Shown here in pieces: positions 23,850 to 37,375 of a stretch of 64,000 bases of DNA. This stretch comes from Capitella teleta. Lineage: Eukaryota > Annelida > Polychaeta > Capitellidae. The first letter of the stretch is position 1. The number at the start of each line of letters is the position of its first letter. Below the pieces are notes generated by a model, which had not been told where the DNA came from, did no database searches, and saw nothing but the letters and a program-made list of their open reading frames with translations. The translations under genes were made by a program, and so were the position numbers. The stretch spans positions 245,629-309,628 of the forward strand of contig KB306105.1 in the NCBI GenBank assembly GCA_000328365.1, given 5' to 3'.

Positions 23850-24491
23850 GTCCTCCCCTATCGTCAACGTCGTGGTTGTCAATTAAGAAACTCGAAGTCA
23901 ATCAATCATCGAGTGTTTCACAATTCTTAGAAATACTGTCTATTTTTTAGTAGAATGTATAAGCATCGAAATGAATCAAGGATAGGTGTCCCTTGATAGA
24001 TCATGATTTTAATACACCTGAAACAAGTGGTTGCTTGAAATAATACTACGTGTCCTTAAATCTGTATCACTTATACTTGTGCTGCTTCACTGTGTGTCAC
24101 ACGGAATACCTTAGACCCCTAAATTATGGTGCCTTAAATTCGTTGATACAAGCCCTAATGAATTTCAACTGCCCAAGAAACGTGATTTTGCTTTGTATAG
24201 TGATCGATCAGAACTTTTGCTGCGATTGCAGTCACCATTCTCACGAATGTGGAATTGGACCAAAACACAATAAAGCATGCTGAGATACCAATTGCAGCAC
24301 AACACACAAGAGAGCAGCCAGTGCGCACAGCCAACGATCATGGTCTTTCTTGTGTGCTGGATAATATTTGTATTGCAACACGCGGATATTACAACATCAA
24401 GTAAATGCTTACTCTTTGATGTTTTTAGTTTCACGTATCTCACTTTTTCTATGCGATTTTTTTTTTTTTTTTTTTTTTGCGTTAAGAGAAT
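23850..24491. other. Intergenic region before the gap
   Basis: No gene recognised; a poly-T tract at 24459-24478 lies just before the assembly gap and may be why assembly stopped there. Confidence 0.4.
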
Positions 24492-24808
24492 NNNNNNNNN
24501 NNNNNNNNNNNNNNNNNNNNNNNNNNNNNNNNNNNNNNNNNNNNNNNNNNNNNNNNNNNNNNNNNNNNNNNNNNNNNNNNNNNNNNNNNNNNNNNNNNNN
24601 NNNNNNNNNNNNNNNNNNNNNNNNNNNNNNNNNNNNNNNNNNNNNNNNNNNNNNNNNNNNNNNNNNNNNNNNNNNNNNNNNNNNNNNNNNNNNNNNNNNN
24701 NNNNNNNNNNNNNNNNNNNNNNNNNNNNNNNNNNNNNNNNNNNNNNNNNNNNNNNNNNNNNNNNNNNNNNNNNNNNNNNNNNNNNNNNNNNNNNNNNNNN
24801 NNNNNNNN
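24492..24808. other. Assembly gap (Ns)
   Basis: 317 unknown bases. Open frames that cross it are artefacts. Confidence 1.
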
Positions 24809-25093
24809 GCAGGGTCATCCAATGACCGTTCTATATCTTACTATAAATCACTTAAAAGCGAACCTCTGATTGTTTTGAACTAGTAACAGAGGATGCATAG
24901 TAAAAGACAAATAAGCCTTTGGACTGACATATTATTAGACATTACGCTTGCTATGGGATAATTTGAGAGGTTTAAAATCTCGCTTTCTTCTCGTGTTCAA
25001 TTTCATACTGTCGTGATGTCATAAAGGTAACTCTCCTATTTTTAATAATGGGAGCCGTCGAGTGAGTAGATCTTCCAGCAGTCATCAAAAAAG

Positions 25094-25282
25094 AGTGAGT
25101 GAGTGAGTGAGTGAGTGAGTGAGTGAGTGAGTGAGTGATGGGGTTTTACGGCTCCACCCAAACCGATCGGATGATATGGGCGCCAGAACAGAAGGCCCGG
25201 GACAGGGATTTCCCCCTACTCTTATCGATGAATCCCAAGGGTTCTTTATCCTGCATACCACCATAGACAGTAGTACACAGCG
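25094..25282 (-). mobile_element. tRNA-derived SINE (family 1), 5'-truncated
   Basis: Minus-strand copy of the 3' two-thirds of the SINE that is complete at 34408-34732. It retains the TGTGTACTACTGTCTATGG and GGAGCCGTAAAACCCCATCA segments and a long (CACT)n tail, seen here as (GAGT)n at 25094-25137. The tRNA-like head is missing. Confidence 0.85.
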
Positions 25283-25324
25283 TATTTTCGTACTATGATT
25301 TGTCTGGAATATTATTCATAGATG

Positions 25325-25419
25325 ACAGAATTGTTCGAAAATGGTTTCTTGTCACTCACAAAAGCCCATAGATGATCGAATCGTTCTAAAAAGGTTCCAA
25401 AATGAACAGAGGTCCTCTT
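25325..25419 (-). mobile_element. Fragment of the 433-bp TTAA MITE, copy 4
   Basis: Reverse-oriented left end of the MITE: it ends in CAGAGGTCCTCT next to TTTAA and matches the first 100 bp of the copy at 56695, then stops. Internal and distal parts are missing. Confidence 0.75.
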
Positions 25420-25735
25420 TTAAATTAAAAAAACAATTAAATATGCTTAGTTTTGTAGCTAGATGTCATAAGATATTCGTAATATCTTTAACAAATAATA
25501 AGCATTGACAAAAGTGTTATGGGTATGGGTACATTGAGGGGAGAATGGCAGTAAGATGGGAAAGACATCATGAGATGTCTAACGACATCATATCTTGGTA
25601 AACTAACTATTGAATAGAATAAGATCAAGATGAACAAGAAAAAGAACGCGCACACATACACCACGATAATAAAAATATTCTACAATAAATATTGTTTCGG
25701 TAAAGTGAATGTTTATTCCATTGCGACAATTTTAG

Positions 25736-26714
25736 TTGAAGACAGCATCCGTTTGATAGATGGACAGAGCAAAAGTCAAGGACGTTTGGAAGTCTTCTAC
25801 TCTGGACAATGGGGCACAGTTTGTGATGACGGATTTGGATCGGAAGAAGCTCTGGTGACATGCAGGTCATTAGGATACACGTACGTAAAGATTTATATTA
25901 TACTGGAATTGAATGACCAGACATATAGATTTTGCGAAGTTCAAATTCCTTTCATGTTATTATTCTCTCCAACGCAGTGGTGGTGTGGTCATCACTAAGT
26001 CGAAGTATAGTTCGGGGAGTGGTCAGATTTGGTTGGATCAGGTCACCTGCGATGGCGACGAAGACTCGCTTGTGCAATGCGATCACCGTGATTGGGGAAG
26101 CCACGACTGTTCCCACAATGAAGATGTTGGAGTGGCATGCGGTGAATATTCAATTGTGGATATCTTCATCTTGTGTCATTACACATTAGACTGCGTGTTT
26201 CCATTTTTGATCATTTGATGTCAAAGTAAAGTTTGAAGTTTGACTTTTCCTTGCAGACATTACTTCGATCCACTCTTCAGGAGCAATATTCATAGCCGAA
26301 GACGCCCTTCCGTCCACATACAGAGACCCTACTTCCCCCAGACGTGCCATTCCAATAGATCTCGTGGATGACGACATCAACACATGCCTCCGTATTCCTT
26401 CCTCTCGTCATCCGCCTGGACAACTCAAAGTCCAGATAGAGGGGCATCTGAAGATCGGGTCGGATTCAACGGTTTCCCTTCGAGGAAATGGCCTCCAGTG
26501 CGATGGGCCCCACATCCAAGCAATGATCAACGTCGACTCAACTGATTCATGCAGAGGACTTCACAAAATGTGCTCCTTGGCTGCAAATGGCGTCGATGAT
26601 TGTCGAGTGACCTGTTCCGCTGGGTTGACCCCTGAATGGTCCATAATTCAGATTTCGCTGACGAGTTCTAGGGACACCGATGCCTACCTGTGTGAAGCCG
26701 AGGTGATCCGCTAA
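25736..26714 (+). CDS. SRCR-domain protein with a possible lectin-like C-terminal domain
   Basis: Three exons join in frame: 25736-25880, 25978-26141 and 26257-26714 (stop TAA). Exons 1-2 encode one scavenger receptor cysteine-rich domain: IRLIDGQ, GRLEVFYSGQWGTVCDDGF, ALVTCRSLGYT, GQIWLDQVTCDGDEDSLVQC and DVGVACG. Six cysteines are seen, the group A pattern. Exon 3 encodes about 150 residues with IDLVDDDINTCLRIPSS near its start and AYLCEAEVI at its end; these resemble the start and the LCEVEV end of fucolectin or F5/8-type jelly-roll domains, but the match is weak. Exon 1 starts at an acceptor in phase 1, so an upstream exon, probably with a signal peptide, is missing (the assembly gap lies 1 kb upstream). 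SRCR proteins are secreted or surface recognition proteins, greatly expanded in echinoderms. Confidence 0.85.
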
Positions 26715-28057
<1,343 letters not shown>

Positions 28058-28938
28058 TTATTCGCACTCCACCTTACACGCATCATCGCTAGATATCGTC
28101 TCAGCGAACCAGGAGTTCACCAGCGTCTGCACTTCATCTTCCATAAGCTGGACGAGCACATTGCAGATAATAAACAGGGACTTGGAGACAATAAACTAAC
28201 CTCCGTTTGGAAATCTTGTGAGACCAGCTTTGTCGTACATCGGGATTCGTGGTGGTTGTTGTGGGTCCCGGTCTTGGTGTCTGGGCGGACACCGTCATTG
28301 TTGCCGCACAACCCGCAGATGTTAAAATCCGGTTTCTCTGGAGCGATGATCTTGAACTGCCTCACGCCATCCCAAAGGATCTTGAAGCCATTTGTGAATG
28401 TGACTTCCTGTGGATTTATATTGCAGTCGACTGTCTGAATTTACTCCCGTGTACATACCAGGAGATCGCCTTGTTCTTTCCAGTTATTGGGGCTTTGAGC
28501 TGTTGTCTGGACCACAGCTAAGCTCGACCCTTCAAACTTGAAAGGAGCATCGGCCATATTTAGTGGCCTGGTGTTATGGATAACCTCAAGCCCTTGTTTT
28601 AATTGGTACGACTTCATAACATGCATATACATGAGAGCATTGTACTATCGACATTCCATTTCAACTTACTTCAGTGTTACTGGTGAGGCGGCTAGTGATG
28701 TGGATTTCTTTGGCGAAGCTTCTCTGCAGCAGTAGTGACACCCTCTCGAAAACGACCGTAATATGAAACTTTGGCAAAGGTAGTTCTGCTCCAAAATCGG
28801 TTCTTTCAAACGCACACGAATCGGTCACCATGGTGTAGGAACACGAGTCGTTGATGAACAACTGGTGTTCTTGGTTGGTCTTGTCATCGTCAAATCGGTA
28901 GCAGTGAGGGTCGCCGAAGCAGGTACAGATACCCAGTT
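28058..28938 (-). CDS. Small von Willebrand factor D-domain protein, copy B
   Basis: Four exons on the minus strand: 28938-28670, 28611-28459, 28407-28201 and 28147-28058 (stop TAA). All splice phases match copy A and the last two exons have exactly the same lengths (207 and 90 bp). The domain starts CTCFGDPHCYRFDDD and has CGLCGNNDG in exon 4; the protein ends DACKVECE. About 239 residues are visible, all in frame, with no stop, so this copy appears functional. Relative to A it has a five-codon longer first exon and one extra codon in the second. The 5' start is not resolved: the donor-like block near 29096-29120 does not give an in-frame ATG. Extracellular role as for copy A. Confidence 0.8.
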
Positions 28939-31900
28939 CTGTGGAATCATATAAGAATTCAAAGTGTAATTTCCTGTCACGTGATCTTGTTAATTCCCCT
29001 AAAATCTGTAAAACAAACGGGGCGAACGTGACGGGTGCCTTATTTAGCCTTAACTATACGATACGAATATAGTTATTTTGTACATTCACATACTCACCTC
29101 ATACGTTACCTTAACTGAAGGTCTCGCCATTAGAATGATGCTTGCTTATCAACCTACGAGTCTTATATGGAACGCAAAAAGGTTAGATTGACATTTGTGG
29201 GAGCGATTCACATTCATTGTGATAGATGCTCATTTCGTTAATTTTGAAAGTTTGCAATCTGTTATATCTGATTTGGCCTTTCCTCTGAGGTGTTTTGTTT
29301 GGTGTTGGTAGTTCATTTAAGCATTAGCTGTGGATTCGACCAGAAGTATTGAATGTCTTCACCTTTTCGTGTTTTAAAATCTGCAACATCTGGACAATGC
29401 ATCAAATAAACAAGTAATCACACAAAACATACGACTGCTACCTTTCTAACTCAGTATTTCAATATCACGTGACTGACTCGTCATGTGACCAAGAATGCTC
29501 CACAGCAGGACATAATTATTATTATATAAAACTTGCACCGCTAACTTGCTCCTTCCTCTGTTTCAACAATGTTGTAAGATCGTGAGCCTCCCATATGCAT
29601 GATATGACCACTCGTCACTCATACAAATTTGAAGACTTCTGCTCTCAACGATTCGATGTCGTACGATGGAATGTTCATTATTCTGAAGGAGGCATGACCA
29701 ACATTTTGACAAAAGTGTGTCAGGAATGACTAAACATTCCATGGTGGGTGAAGGGCCAAGAGTTAGCTCGGGGTTACCTTAGACACATCAATTATATCTG
29801 ATCGAACGCAACTCACATTAATTTTTAATTGGTTCTATAATTGGTTTTGTCTACGGCTTTTGTGGTTAATTTCATAATAAAAAAAAAACTCATTGTGTAT
29901 GAATAAGTTCCAATATAATTTTCAATTTGCTTTACCTTTACTCACACATTTTCACGGCTTTATTTAACAGCTTGTAGACGAACACAGAATGGTAGAATAA
30001 TACAATAGTAGTAAACAAGACAATTAATGGAAACAGATTGTTGCCATGCACAGATTCGTTTTAAAGTTTTCAATTTTTATAATAGGCCTACGTGTTGGAG
30101 AAAGGGAAAATTGGTGTTTCTGCTCAATTCATCTTTCTTGGCAGTGTATTCTCTCATCTCTCTAGCTGACACAATTACACTAATTTAAGTTCAGTTAAAT
30201 GAATAAGTCAATAACTAAAAATCTACACGTTTTCTCGATTATAAAAATCACATAAATACGCGTTCATGAATTATCTTCCTTGCATTGAAACATATTTTGT
30301 GATTGATTTGTGATTAGCAATTCAGCCTCAAAGGTCAATGTGGGGCTGATAGTTGAATTGATAAATACATTACGTCATTTGACCTTTTATTTCAAAAGGT
30401 TGATTGTGGTGGATTGTTCAGTCGGGCATCAGATGCTACCAATCTCTCGCGTCATGCAAATCAAAATTGCAGATTTGCAAAAAAATGAAGGATGGAGGAG
30501 AATGGACAATACAAAGGTTGAAATAAATCAATGATTTAAGTCTGAATGCTGGGCGTGAGAGTATCAATTTGTTGATCTGTCACGATGTAGATTTCACATA
30601 TCCATTCAACGTTGCAGTTTGTTTGAATGCATAGTACTCAATAACAATGCACTCCCGAAGTCACCTGTCCGTTTGATTCCATGGAAATCAGGTGAATGTA
30701 CTAAATGATTCAGTCTTCTTTGTCGGGGAGTGCACAAATTCAGTAGCAACCATAATAATTTGATGAAATTCACTCAAAGGCTTCTGTCTTGTCCATGAAC
30801 CGTGAATTGATGTCAATTCTAATACTGTGGCGGATTTCCCGGCCATAAAGTTTCATTTGCTTGTAGGAGAAAGGATTTAGAATCGTTAGATATGTATGTA
30901 TTTGCCTTACGATCATAACACTTCCAATTTAATTGTGCGCGATAAAAACACATTATAGGGGGGTAATTCAAATGTACTGCCAGTCAAGAGGCGTGTAACT
31001 TTGATGATGGTAGTCACAGCGTAGTGTGTAATATAATCAATGTCTAATTCAATCTCAATTATTTAGTCAAGCACAGGAACCCTGTGTGACAGGAAGTAAC
31101 AAAGCCTTCGTTAGTGCATGCATAAATTCAAGTTATTTCCTTTTCGTTTTAGGTTTTAAAAAATATCGCCAATGTATCAAGCAGATGGACATGTTGAGTG
31201 TGAATGTAGAGGGTTCGTATTTTTCTCTCAGACACAAGAAAAAAAAATGTACAGCGCAAAATAAATAAAATGAATAAATAAATAAATAAATATAAAATAA
31301 AATACAATAAAATCGAACGAGTGTGACTTCTCTGCCTTTCATCTATTACCGGATTTGATTTTGTCTTCGGATAATCAATAGCAGTCAATCTAAATTACAT
31401 GGACACATTCAACTTCATGCAAGGGAAAGTTTCACGACATGAAGCCTGCCCTAATTTTTCAAGAGCAGAGAGCGATCCCATGTGGGCGTTCGATTAGCGT
31501 CACCAGCTTCAGTTAAGGTTAGCTAGGCCTACAGGTAAGAGGGATTGTGCTCTATGGTGCGATTTGGTCGAAATTTAAAACCGCCTCAACGCAAAGGTTT
31601 TTTGTTTTGTTTTTTTTTTTTTTGTTTATTTTTTTTTTTAACATGAGAATAGATATACTAGTTTTGACCCACTCTGTATATATAATAATAATGGCTGATG
31701 TGCAGATAACCTTTCGCGCATGCACAGCTAGAGCGGGCAGAGTTGACCTAGTCTCAGAGGTGGAACAAAAATTTCCTTTCTCAACATGGCGCCAATTAAG
31801 TGGAAAAGTTGAATTTGCGAAGCGAAACATCCAAGATTAACATCGTTAGTTGAAAAAGCGTGACCTTTCTACTACGGGATATCGTTAAGCAGAATTGATG

Positions 31901-32380
31901 GCCTCCATCTTGAGCGAGATCCCGATTTTTCGAATGAAAATAACGTTGATTTATTTATTAAATGCATGATATTCACGTGATATCATGATTGATAACGCAA
32001 ATTAATAAAATTTACTAAACTTGGTGCTTTAAATGTGATGTTTAGCAGAGACAATAGATAAATCCCTTATTGGCTGTGATCTTTAACTATAAGATCAAAG
32101 TATGAATGAACCATAGAGATTCGAAGAGCCATCAAAGCTTTGTTCTTTAACTTTGATACTAACCTTTTAACTAAGACCAAAGGATGAATGCAACCACCTC
32201 ATGGCATCTGCGACGGAGACGAAATCCTGTGCCAGCTAATTACAATTGAAATCGCTCGCTTAAAGCAGTGTAATTAAATGGGACTCTAACAAAATAAGGA
32301 TGATCTTAACTTGATGATTAATTTGATGATACACGTACAGCACTTCACTGGTCTCCGGCGCTACTAAAAGAAGCACCGGT
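28939..32380. other. Intergenic region downstream of 28.9 kb
   Basis: The first 190 bp are homologous to the 5' flank of vWD gene A. Beyond that, no gene recognised. An AAAT-rich tract lies at 31261-31310, and a T-rich tract near 31600-31640. Around 31700-31915 there are NRF1-like (TCGCGCATGCAC) and YY1-like (CTCAAGATGGAGGCCATC on the minus strand) sequences, a weak hint of a promoter. Confidence 0.4.
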
Positions 32381-32390
32381 GTAACAGCAT

Positions 32391-32569
32391 GTATAGTCCC
32401 ACTGAAAAGGTACTTAGGACTACTATTACTAGGAATGGTGGTCCCACGGACCACAATTCCTAGCAATTTATCTGGCAATAGCAGTCCTAGTAGGACTACC
32501 AATTCTAGCTGTGTAAAATACATTTTCTATGTAGCAGAAGCTAGGACTATCTATTCCAGGGGACTATAC
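32391..32569. repeat. Foldback (palindromic) repeat
   Basis: Outer inverted ends GTATAGTCCC (32391-32400) and GGGACTATAC (32560-32569). The inner arms CTAGGAATGGTGGTCC (32430-32445) and GGACCACAATTCCTAG (32448-32463) pair with one mismatch around a two-base centre. Further repeats of the TAGGACTA type lie between. It looks like a small foldback element of unknown family. Confidence 0.65.
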
Positions 32570-33827
32570 ACTCCTTTACAGCAAACACAGGGCCTATAGT
32601 CCGGGTGCTAATATAGTCCTATATGCTTTTGAAGCATACCACTCACAAAAATTGAGTCAGCCGCCAGCATTCTCATATGGCTTAGTGTGTAACATTGTGA
32701 CACTTAGATATGGTTCGAATCTCATCTCCACATGATAATTTATCATATATTTTATTTATTTCTTAAATTTGACTGAATGGGACTTCATTTCCTGAACATT
32801 ACCTTTGATACCGAGAGTTTTCACTTTTTGTATTTTCTCTTTCGTTGTTGGGAATTCGGCATGGTGTCCTTTAATGTTGAATCATACGAATATCATTATT
32901 TATCCATGCAGTATAACATGATATATTTGGCTACTCCTCTATTGTAGCCTTTTATTTATTAGCATGTATATATAGCTGTTCTCAATCGACAAGAAAAGGT
33001 GAGAAGCTGACAGGTTTTCAGAATGAGTGTAACAAACGATAAGTTTTTTTTAATATATCCTTGCCGATTTCGTCTGTTCATGAGGAATCACTCGGAAAGG
33101 TCGATCATGCGCCGATAACAATAATTCTTTGGGTGGGTATAGTAATGTTGGAACAGGCGCATTTGCAATCACAAAGAAAGTTCGAAATACTTCCGAAATT
33201 ATCTGACAGAAAGTCCTACCTTGAAGGCATCACAGCTTCGAGAAAGCAAGCGATCCACAGGACTGCATTATAAAATTTCAAGGTGGGTGATCTTCCGTTT
33301 CCTGCCATTCCATTAGATAATGATTCATTGGCCGAAGTAATGCTGTATAATCTGTTTTCTTCTCCTTCTCATGGTTCAATATACAGATCTGTTTTCTAAA
33401 GAAAAAATTGGCTGCGGGGAGGTGCATTCAACTACAGAGCAATCAGGCGGATTAGAAATGAAGTTCCTGCTAGCCAACCAACTACGAGTGCATCAATGGA
33501 GGTTTAAGAGACAGAGGAGTGGCGTCTTGTAGTGATTGATGAGGATGAGATTGAGATATAATTTCACATGAAATTCACTCAACGAAAGAAGGTATTGCAT
33601 TCGTAATAAACACAATTTTACGCTCTGTTCATTTTATATTGTCTCTAATCCAAATTACTCATAAGATGCTTTCACTTAACGCCAACTTCAAATACTTGTT
33701 ATATATTTATATCACCAGGGAATCAGTGATATGACCAGAGAACCAGTGATATGACCAGGGAACCAGTGAAGTACAGCACATGATGTATTACGCATCATGC
33801 ATTGAGTTGTAGCCGGTGATATACATG
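32570..33827. other. Intergenic region
   Basis: No gene recognised. Carries the 20-bp tandem repeat listed separately. Confidence 0.4.
33711..33770. repeat. Three tandem copies of a 20-bp unit
   Basis: Unit ATGACCAGGGAACCAGTGAT, with one or two changes per copy. Confidence 0.85.
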
Positions 33828-34268
33828 TTAAAGAGGACCTTAATTTGGTAACGTTTTTAGATCGATTCTACGGGCTTTTGTGAGTGGCGAGAGACTATTT
33901 TTGAAATTTTTTGTCAACTGTGAATGATATTCAAGACGAATTAAAATTAGAATTTCCTGCTGTGCAGGCAAAATATCTTGAAACGAGATGAGTGCGAGAT
34001 TTATTTTATGAGAAATGCTGAAAAATCTGCTCACTCGACGGCTCCCATTGTTAACAATACGAGAGTTACTTTTATGCCGTCACGACGGTATGAAATCGAA
34101 CGCGAGAAGAAAGCGAGATTTTAAACCTCTCAAATTCGATGTATCAGGAAATTAGCCCACCGCAAGCGTATTGTCTAAAAATATGTCCGTCGAAAGACGT
34201 ATTTCTCTTGTGGATGCATCCTCTATCATCCGTTACTATAGTTCAAAACAATCAGAGGTCCTCTTTAA
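33828..34268. mobile_element. TTAA-flanked 433-bp MITE, copy 2
   Basis: Element 33832-34264 with TTAA at 33828-33831 and 34265-34268. Same length (433 bp) as copy 3. Ends AGAGGACC and CAGAGGTCCTCT. No coding capacity. Confidence 0.9.
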
Positions 34269-34407
34269 ATGACTATTTAATTTACGATATCATATAGACA
34301 CACGAAGGCCTACGCCAGATAAGTTGTTCTCTTGGCAACCGAGGGTTGACACTCCCGATCGAAGCGGTTTCCTCTGCGCTAAGGCTGGTGGTCCGACAGC
34401 AGTATTA

Positions 34408-34732
34408 GGAGCACCAGCTCAGTGGGTTAAACCGATTGACTGCAATCCTATGTCGACCGTGGGGGTCAAGGTCCCGGGTTCGAGACCCGATCAGGCCACA
34501 GGCGTTATGATTGTGAATTACAATTGGGATTCTTCAGTGACTCTGCAGTGCTGCCCAACTGCGTAACAAGGCTGGGCGCTGTGTACTACTGTCTATGGTG
34601 GTATGCAGGATAAAGAACTCTTGGGATTTATCGATAAGAGTAAGGGAAAATCCCGGTCCCGGGTCTTCTGTTCTGGCAACCTATCACCCGAATGGGTTGG
34701 GTGGAGCCGTAAAACCCCATCACTCACTCACT
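34408..34732 (+). mobile_element. tRNA-derived SINE (family 1), full length
   Basis: The head is tRNA-like: an A box CAGCTCAGTGGG at 34415-34426 and a B box GGTTCGAGACC at 34477-34487, 50 bp apart, which would act as an internal RNA polymerase III promoter. The body includes TGTGTACTACTGTCTATGG and GGGTGGAGCCGTAAAACC, and the tail is (CACT)n. 5'-truncated copies occur at 25094-25282, 42055-42098 and 49643-49816, and very short tail pieces at about 48792 and 51350. Confidence 0.85.
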
Positions 34733-36513
34733 GACAGCAGTATTCCACGTTAAAATCAAGTCTGTAGGTTTAAAACGTGAAACGAGCGAAAAGACAACTG
34801 CATCATTCTTTCCTGCGCCGCACGTTAACTAACGCCATTTTCGCTTGTTAAATGTCCCACCAAAACTGCGTCTGCTGCGCGGGGTTTTACTCCCGGGTTA
34901 TCGGCAATTTGCCGCACCTACCCTTTTATGATACGCACAGAAGACGACTAAGTGCGTTATGAGTTCCTACGATTCAGTAAAAAAAACGTTATGATTTCAT
35001 TTGTTTAGGGAAAATTGGCTCAACTCAAATGTTTTTCGGATGCCATCGTCGGCTGTCAAATCGTCCAACTTCAAGGAAGAGAACCATAATATTGCATATT
35101 TACAACACAGAGACGCCAAATCATCTGATTGGTGAGACTGAAACAGCTTCAGGCGATTTTTTTGCGACGCAATATCACATCTGACATAGGGGCAATCTAA
35201 GGGGCATGACCATAGTGGGTATCATAGCTCATACGCCCATCCATACGACCAAAGAGATGATAGACTAGTGATAGTCACTATCGGATAGTCCTAGCTCCCC
35301 AAGCCGTAGCGTAGTGCACGGTGTGTGGGAACTACTCCGCTACCTTTGGGGAAAAATAAATTATGCGAACTCGAAGTAACATAGCAATGGTTTCAGTTTC
35401 GCTTTGCGACGGCGCTAAAAGTTAATGCAGCAAGCATTAGCGATTGTAAAAGAAGTTGAGGTATTGGAAGTGGTACCAAGAAGCATACTCTTTCATGTCA
35501 CATTACTGGTATGGCCCATACAATGGCTCTGGAGTTATAGAAATTGACCAATCCTAAATCTGAATCTGGTCATCAACCTGATCAGGCAAATGTCAACACC
35601 TCCACACCCATAAAATCCTCTAAAAAATCAGTGTGATTTGAATCTACATTTCGTTCATGACTGATTTGAGAAAGATGCCAAGAAAAGTAGCAAACATAAA
35701 AAGGGCCTAACTGGTAACTTAGTAATAGTTATTAATTTTGATTAATTGTGTTTAGCTGAGCAAATTGCTCGCCTATAGCATTTTAGGAGAGCAAAAAATT
35801 GCTCACCTGGCCCTTTTAAATCGTAAAGACTGGTATATGAGAATATTCAGACGGTATTCTGTCTTACTAGTGTCTAGGTCGCTGCCTATATCTGCCCCAG
35901 GGAATGTTCTTGTCTTTCCCTGGCAGAATAGTGCATACTAATAATGAGTTTGATTTGATGTACACCCAGTAGATTCCACTCTGCCGCATTCATTTTAGCG
36001 GCCATATTGGATTTTTTTTAGTAATCCAAAGTTTCAAAACGTCAAATACCAAGATGCCAAATCTTTTCTGATTCCAAAAATGTATACATCGCCGAAATTA
36101 TGCTTATGATGGTCATGCCTTCTACCTACGGCATAGATATATATGAAGTGTTGAATTGACGCGTCGTCCCACTTTAGAAGCTTTCAGCTCCTTTTCAATT
36201 CCCCCCTGCTATTTGCATCGCTTTGGATTCATTGAAGGTTTGTCAGTTTGTCTCTGTTACCATTGTGTTTGCTCTTGATGTCTGGACGCTTGTTCATCAC
36301 ACAATCATGAAAATTATGTTGTATCATATCAAGAGTTAACTCCACTTTTTGCTTGATTTGTTTTGCTTGATTTTGGCTGTAAAATGAATTATAATGGAAT
36401 ATTTTAATTTGTGTCAGATCGCTGATTCTGGAGTTCAAATTACCGGATACTGGATTAGATACCTCATATTGTACATCGTTCTACATTTGTGAACCTGAGC
36501 ACTTAAATGTTAC
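34733..36513. other. Intergenic region
   Basis: Nothing recognised. Confidence 0.4.
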
Positions 36514-37375
36514 TACAGTCAAAGCTCGATATTACGAACTCTGATATATAGAACTTCCATGCAGTTATATAGAACTATTTTGGGGATTCTTGCCAGCTCC
36601 CTATATTTTAACATTGCAGGTTCATCAGATATTAATACGAAATTTGCATTGTTTGAACTTCCGGTTTATACAAACCAAATACCCAGTCCCCTGAGCAGAG
36701 ATAACTCCTGCTATTACGAACTCACAATAAGAAAGTTCTAAAGTATCCGCTCTTCAAGCCATTGTTGACTAGTTGATCCCTCGCTCGCCTTGCTTCGCTG
36801 ATCATTTAACTGTCATTTCACACCTACTCAATATCAAAGCAGAAATGCCGCAAATCGCGGAAGCCGCTGATTTCAAAGTGCTTTCACCTTCGTCTCGAAG
36901 CAACTTTAGTAAGCCATTAAATGAATTGTCATCTCTAATTGCAATTGCGGTGAAGCGGAGAAGGCCGACATTTTATTCACCTCTCTTGCATCAATTGCCT
37001 AACAATTGAGCAGACGACGGCACAAGCACCGGTCAGTCCGCGGGGCTAACTGGATGTCACATGTTGCCTCTCTACCTAATGAATGTCAAGAGCTCACCAT
37101 TCATAACCTTAAAGTTTTAAACAATGAACACTTGATTCTGTGTTCGTGCTAACATATATGATTATGTTATTAATAAATCATGTTCTATTTCCCTTATTTA
37201 CCTTAATTTAATTCGATCGTGAGAAAAGATAATGCTGATTGTGACTCATTGCGCAACTGTATGAAACATAACGATATCAAAGAAATTGTAATATTCTCCA
37301 CATATATAGAACTCCTGATATTACGAGCTAATTTTTATGACCCCTGAAGGTTCATAATAACGAGCTTTGACTGTA
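36514..37375. mobile_element. Non-autonomous pogo/Tigger-type DNA transposon
   Basis: Element 36516-37373 (858 bp) with terminal inverted repeats CAGTCAAAGCTCG...CGAGCTTTGACTG, extended by several imperfect matches (ATATTACGAACT against AGGTTCATAATAA), and flanked on both sides by TA (36514-36515 and 37374-37375). CAGT ends and TA duplication are typical of pogo/Tigger. No convincing transposase remains. Confidence 0.85.

Noticed and set aside
24165-24883. Long frames across the N run
   Set aside because: Unknown bases were read as open; the flanking pieces have no coding features.
33711-33770. CRISPR-like repeats
   Set aside because: Three adjoining 20-bp tandem units without spacers in a eukaryotic genome.
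34415-34487. Possible functional tRNA gene
   Set aside because: A and B boxes are present, but the sequence is continuous with a repeated SINE body and tail and does not close a clean cloverleaf.
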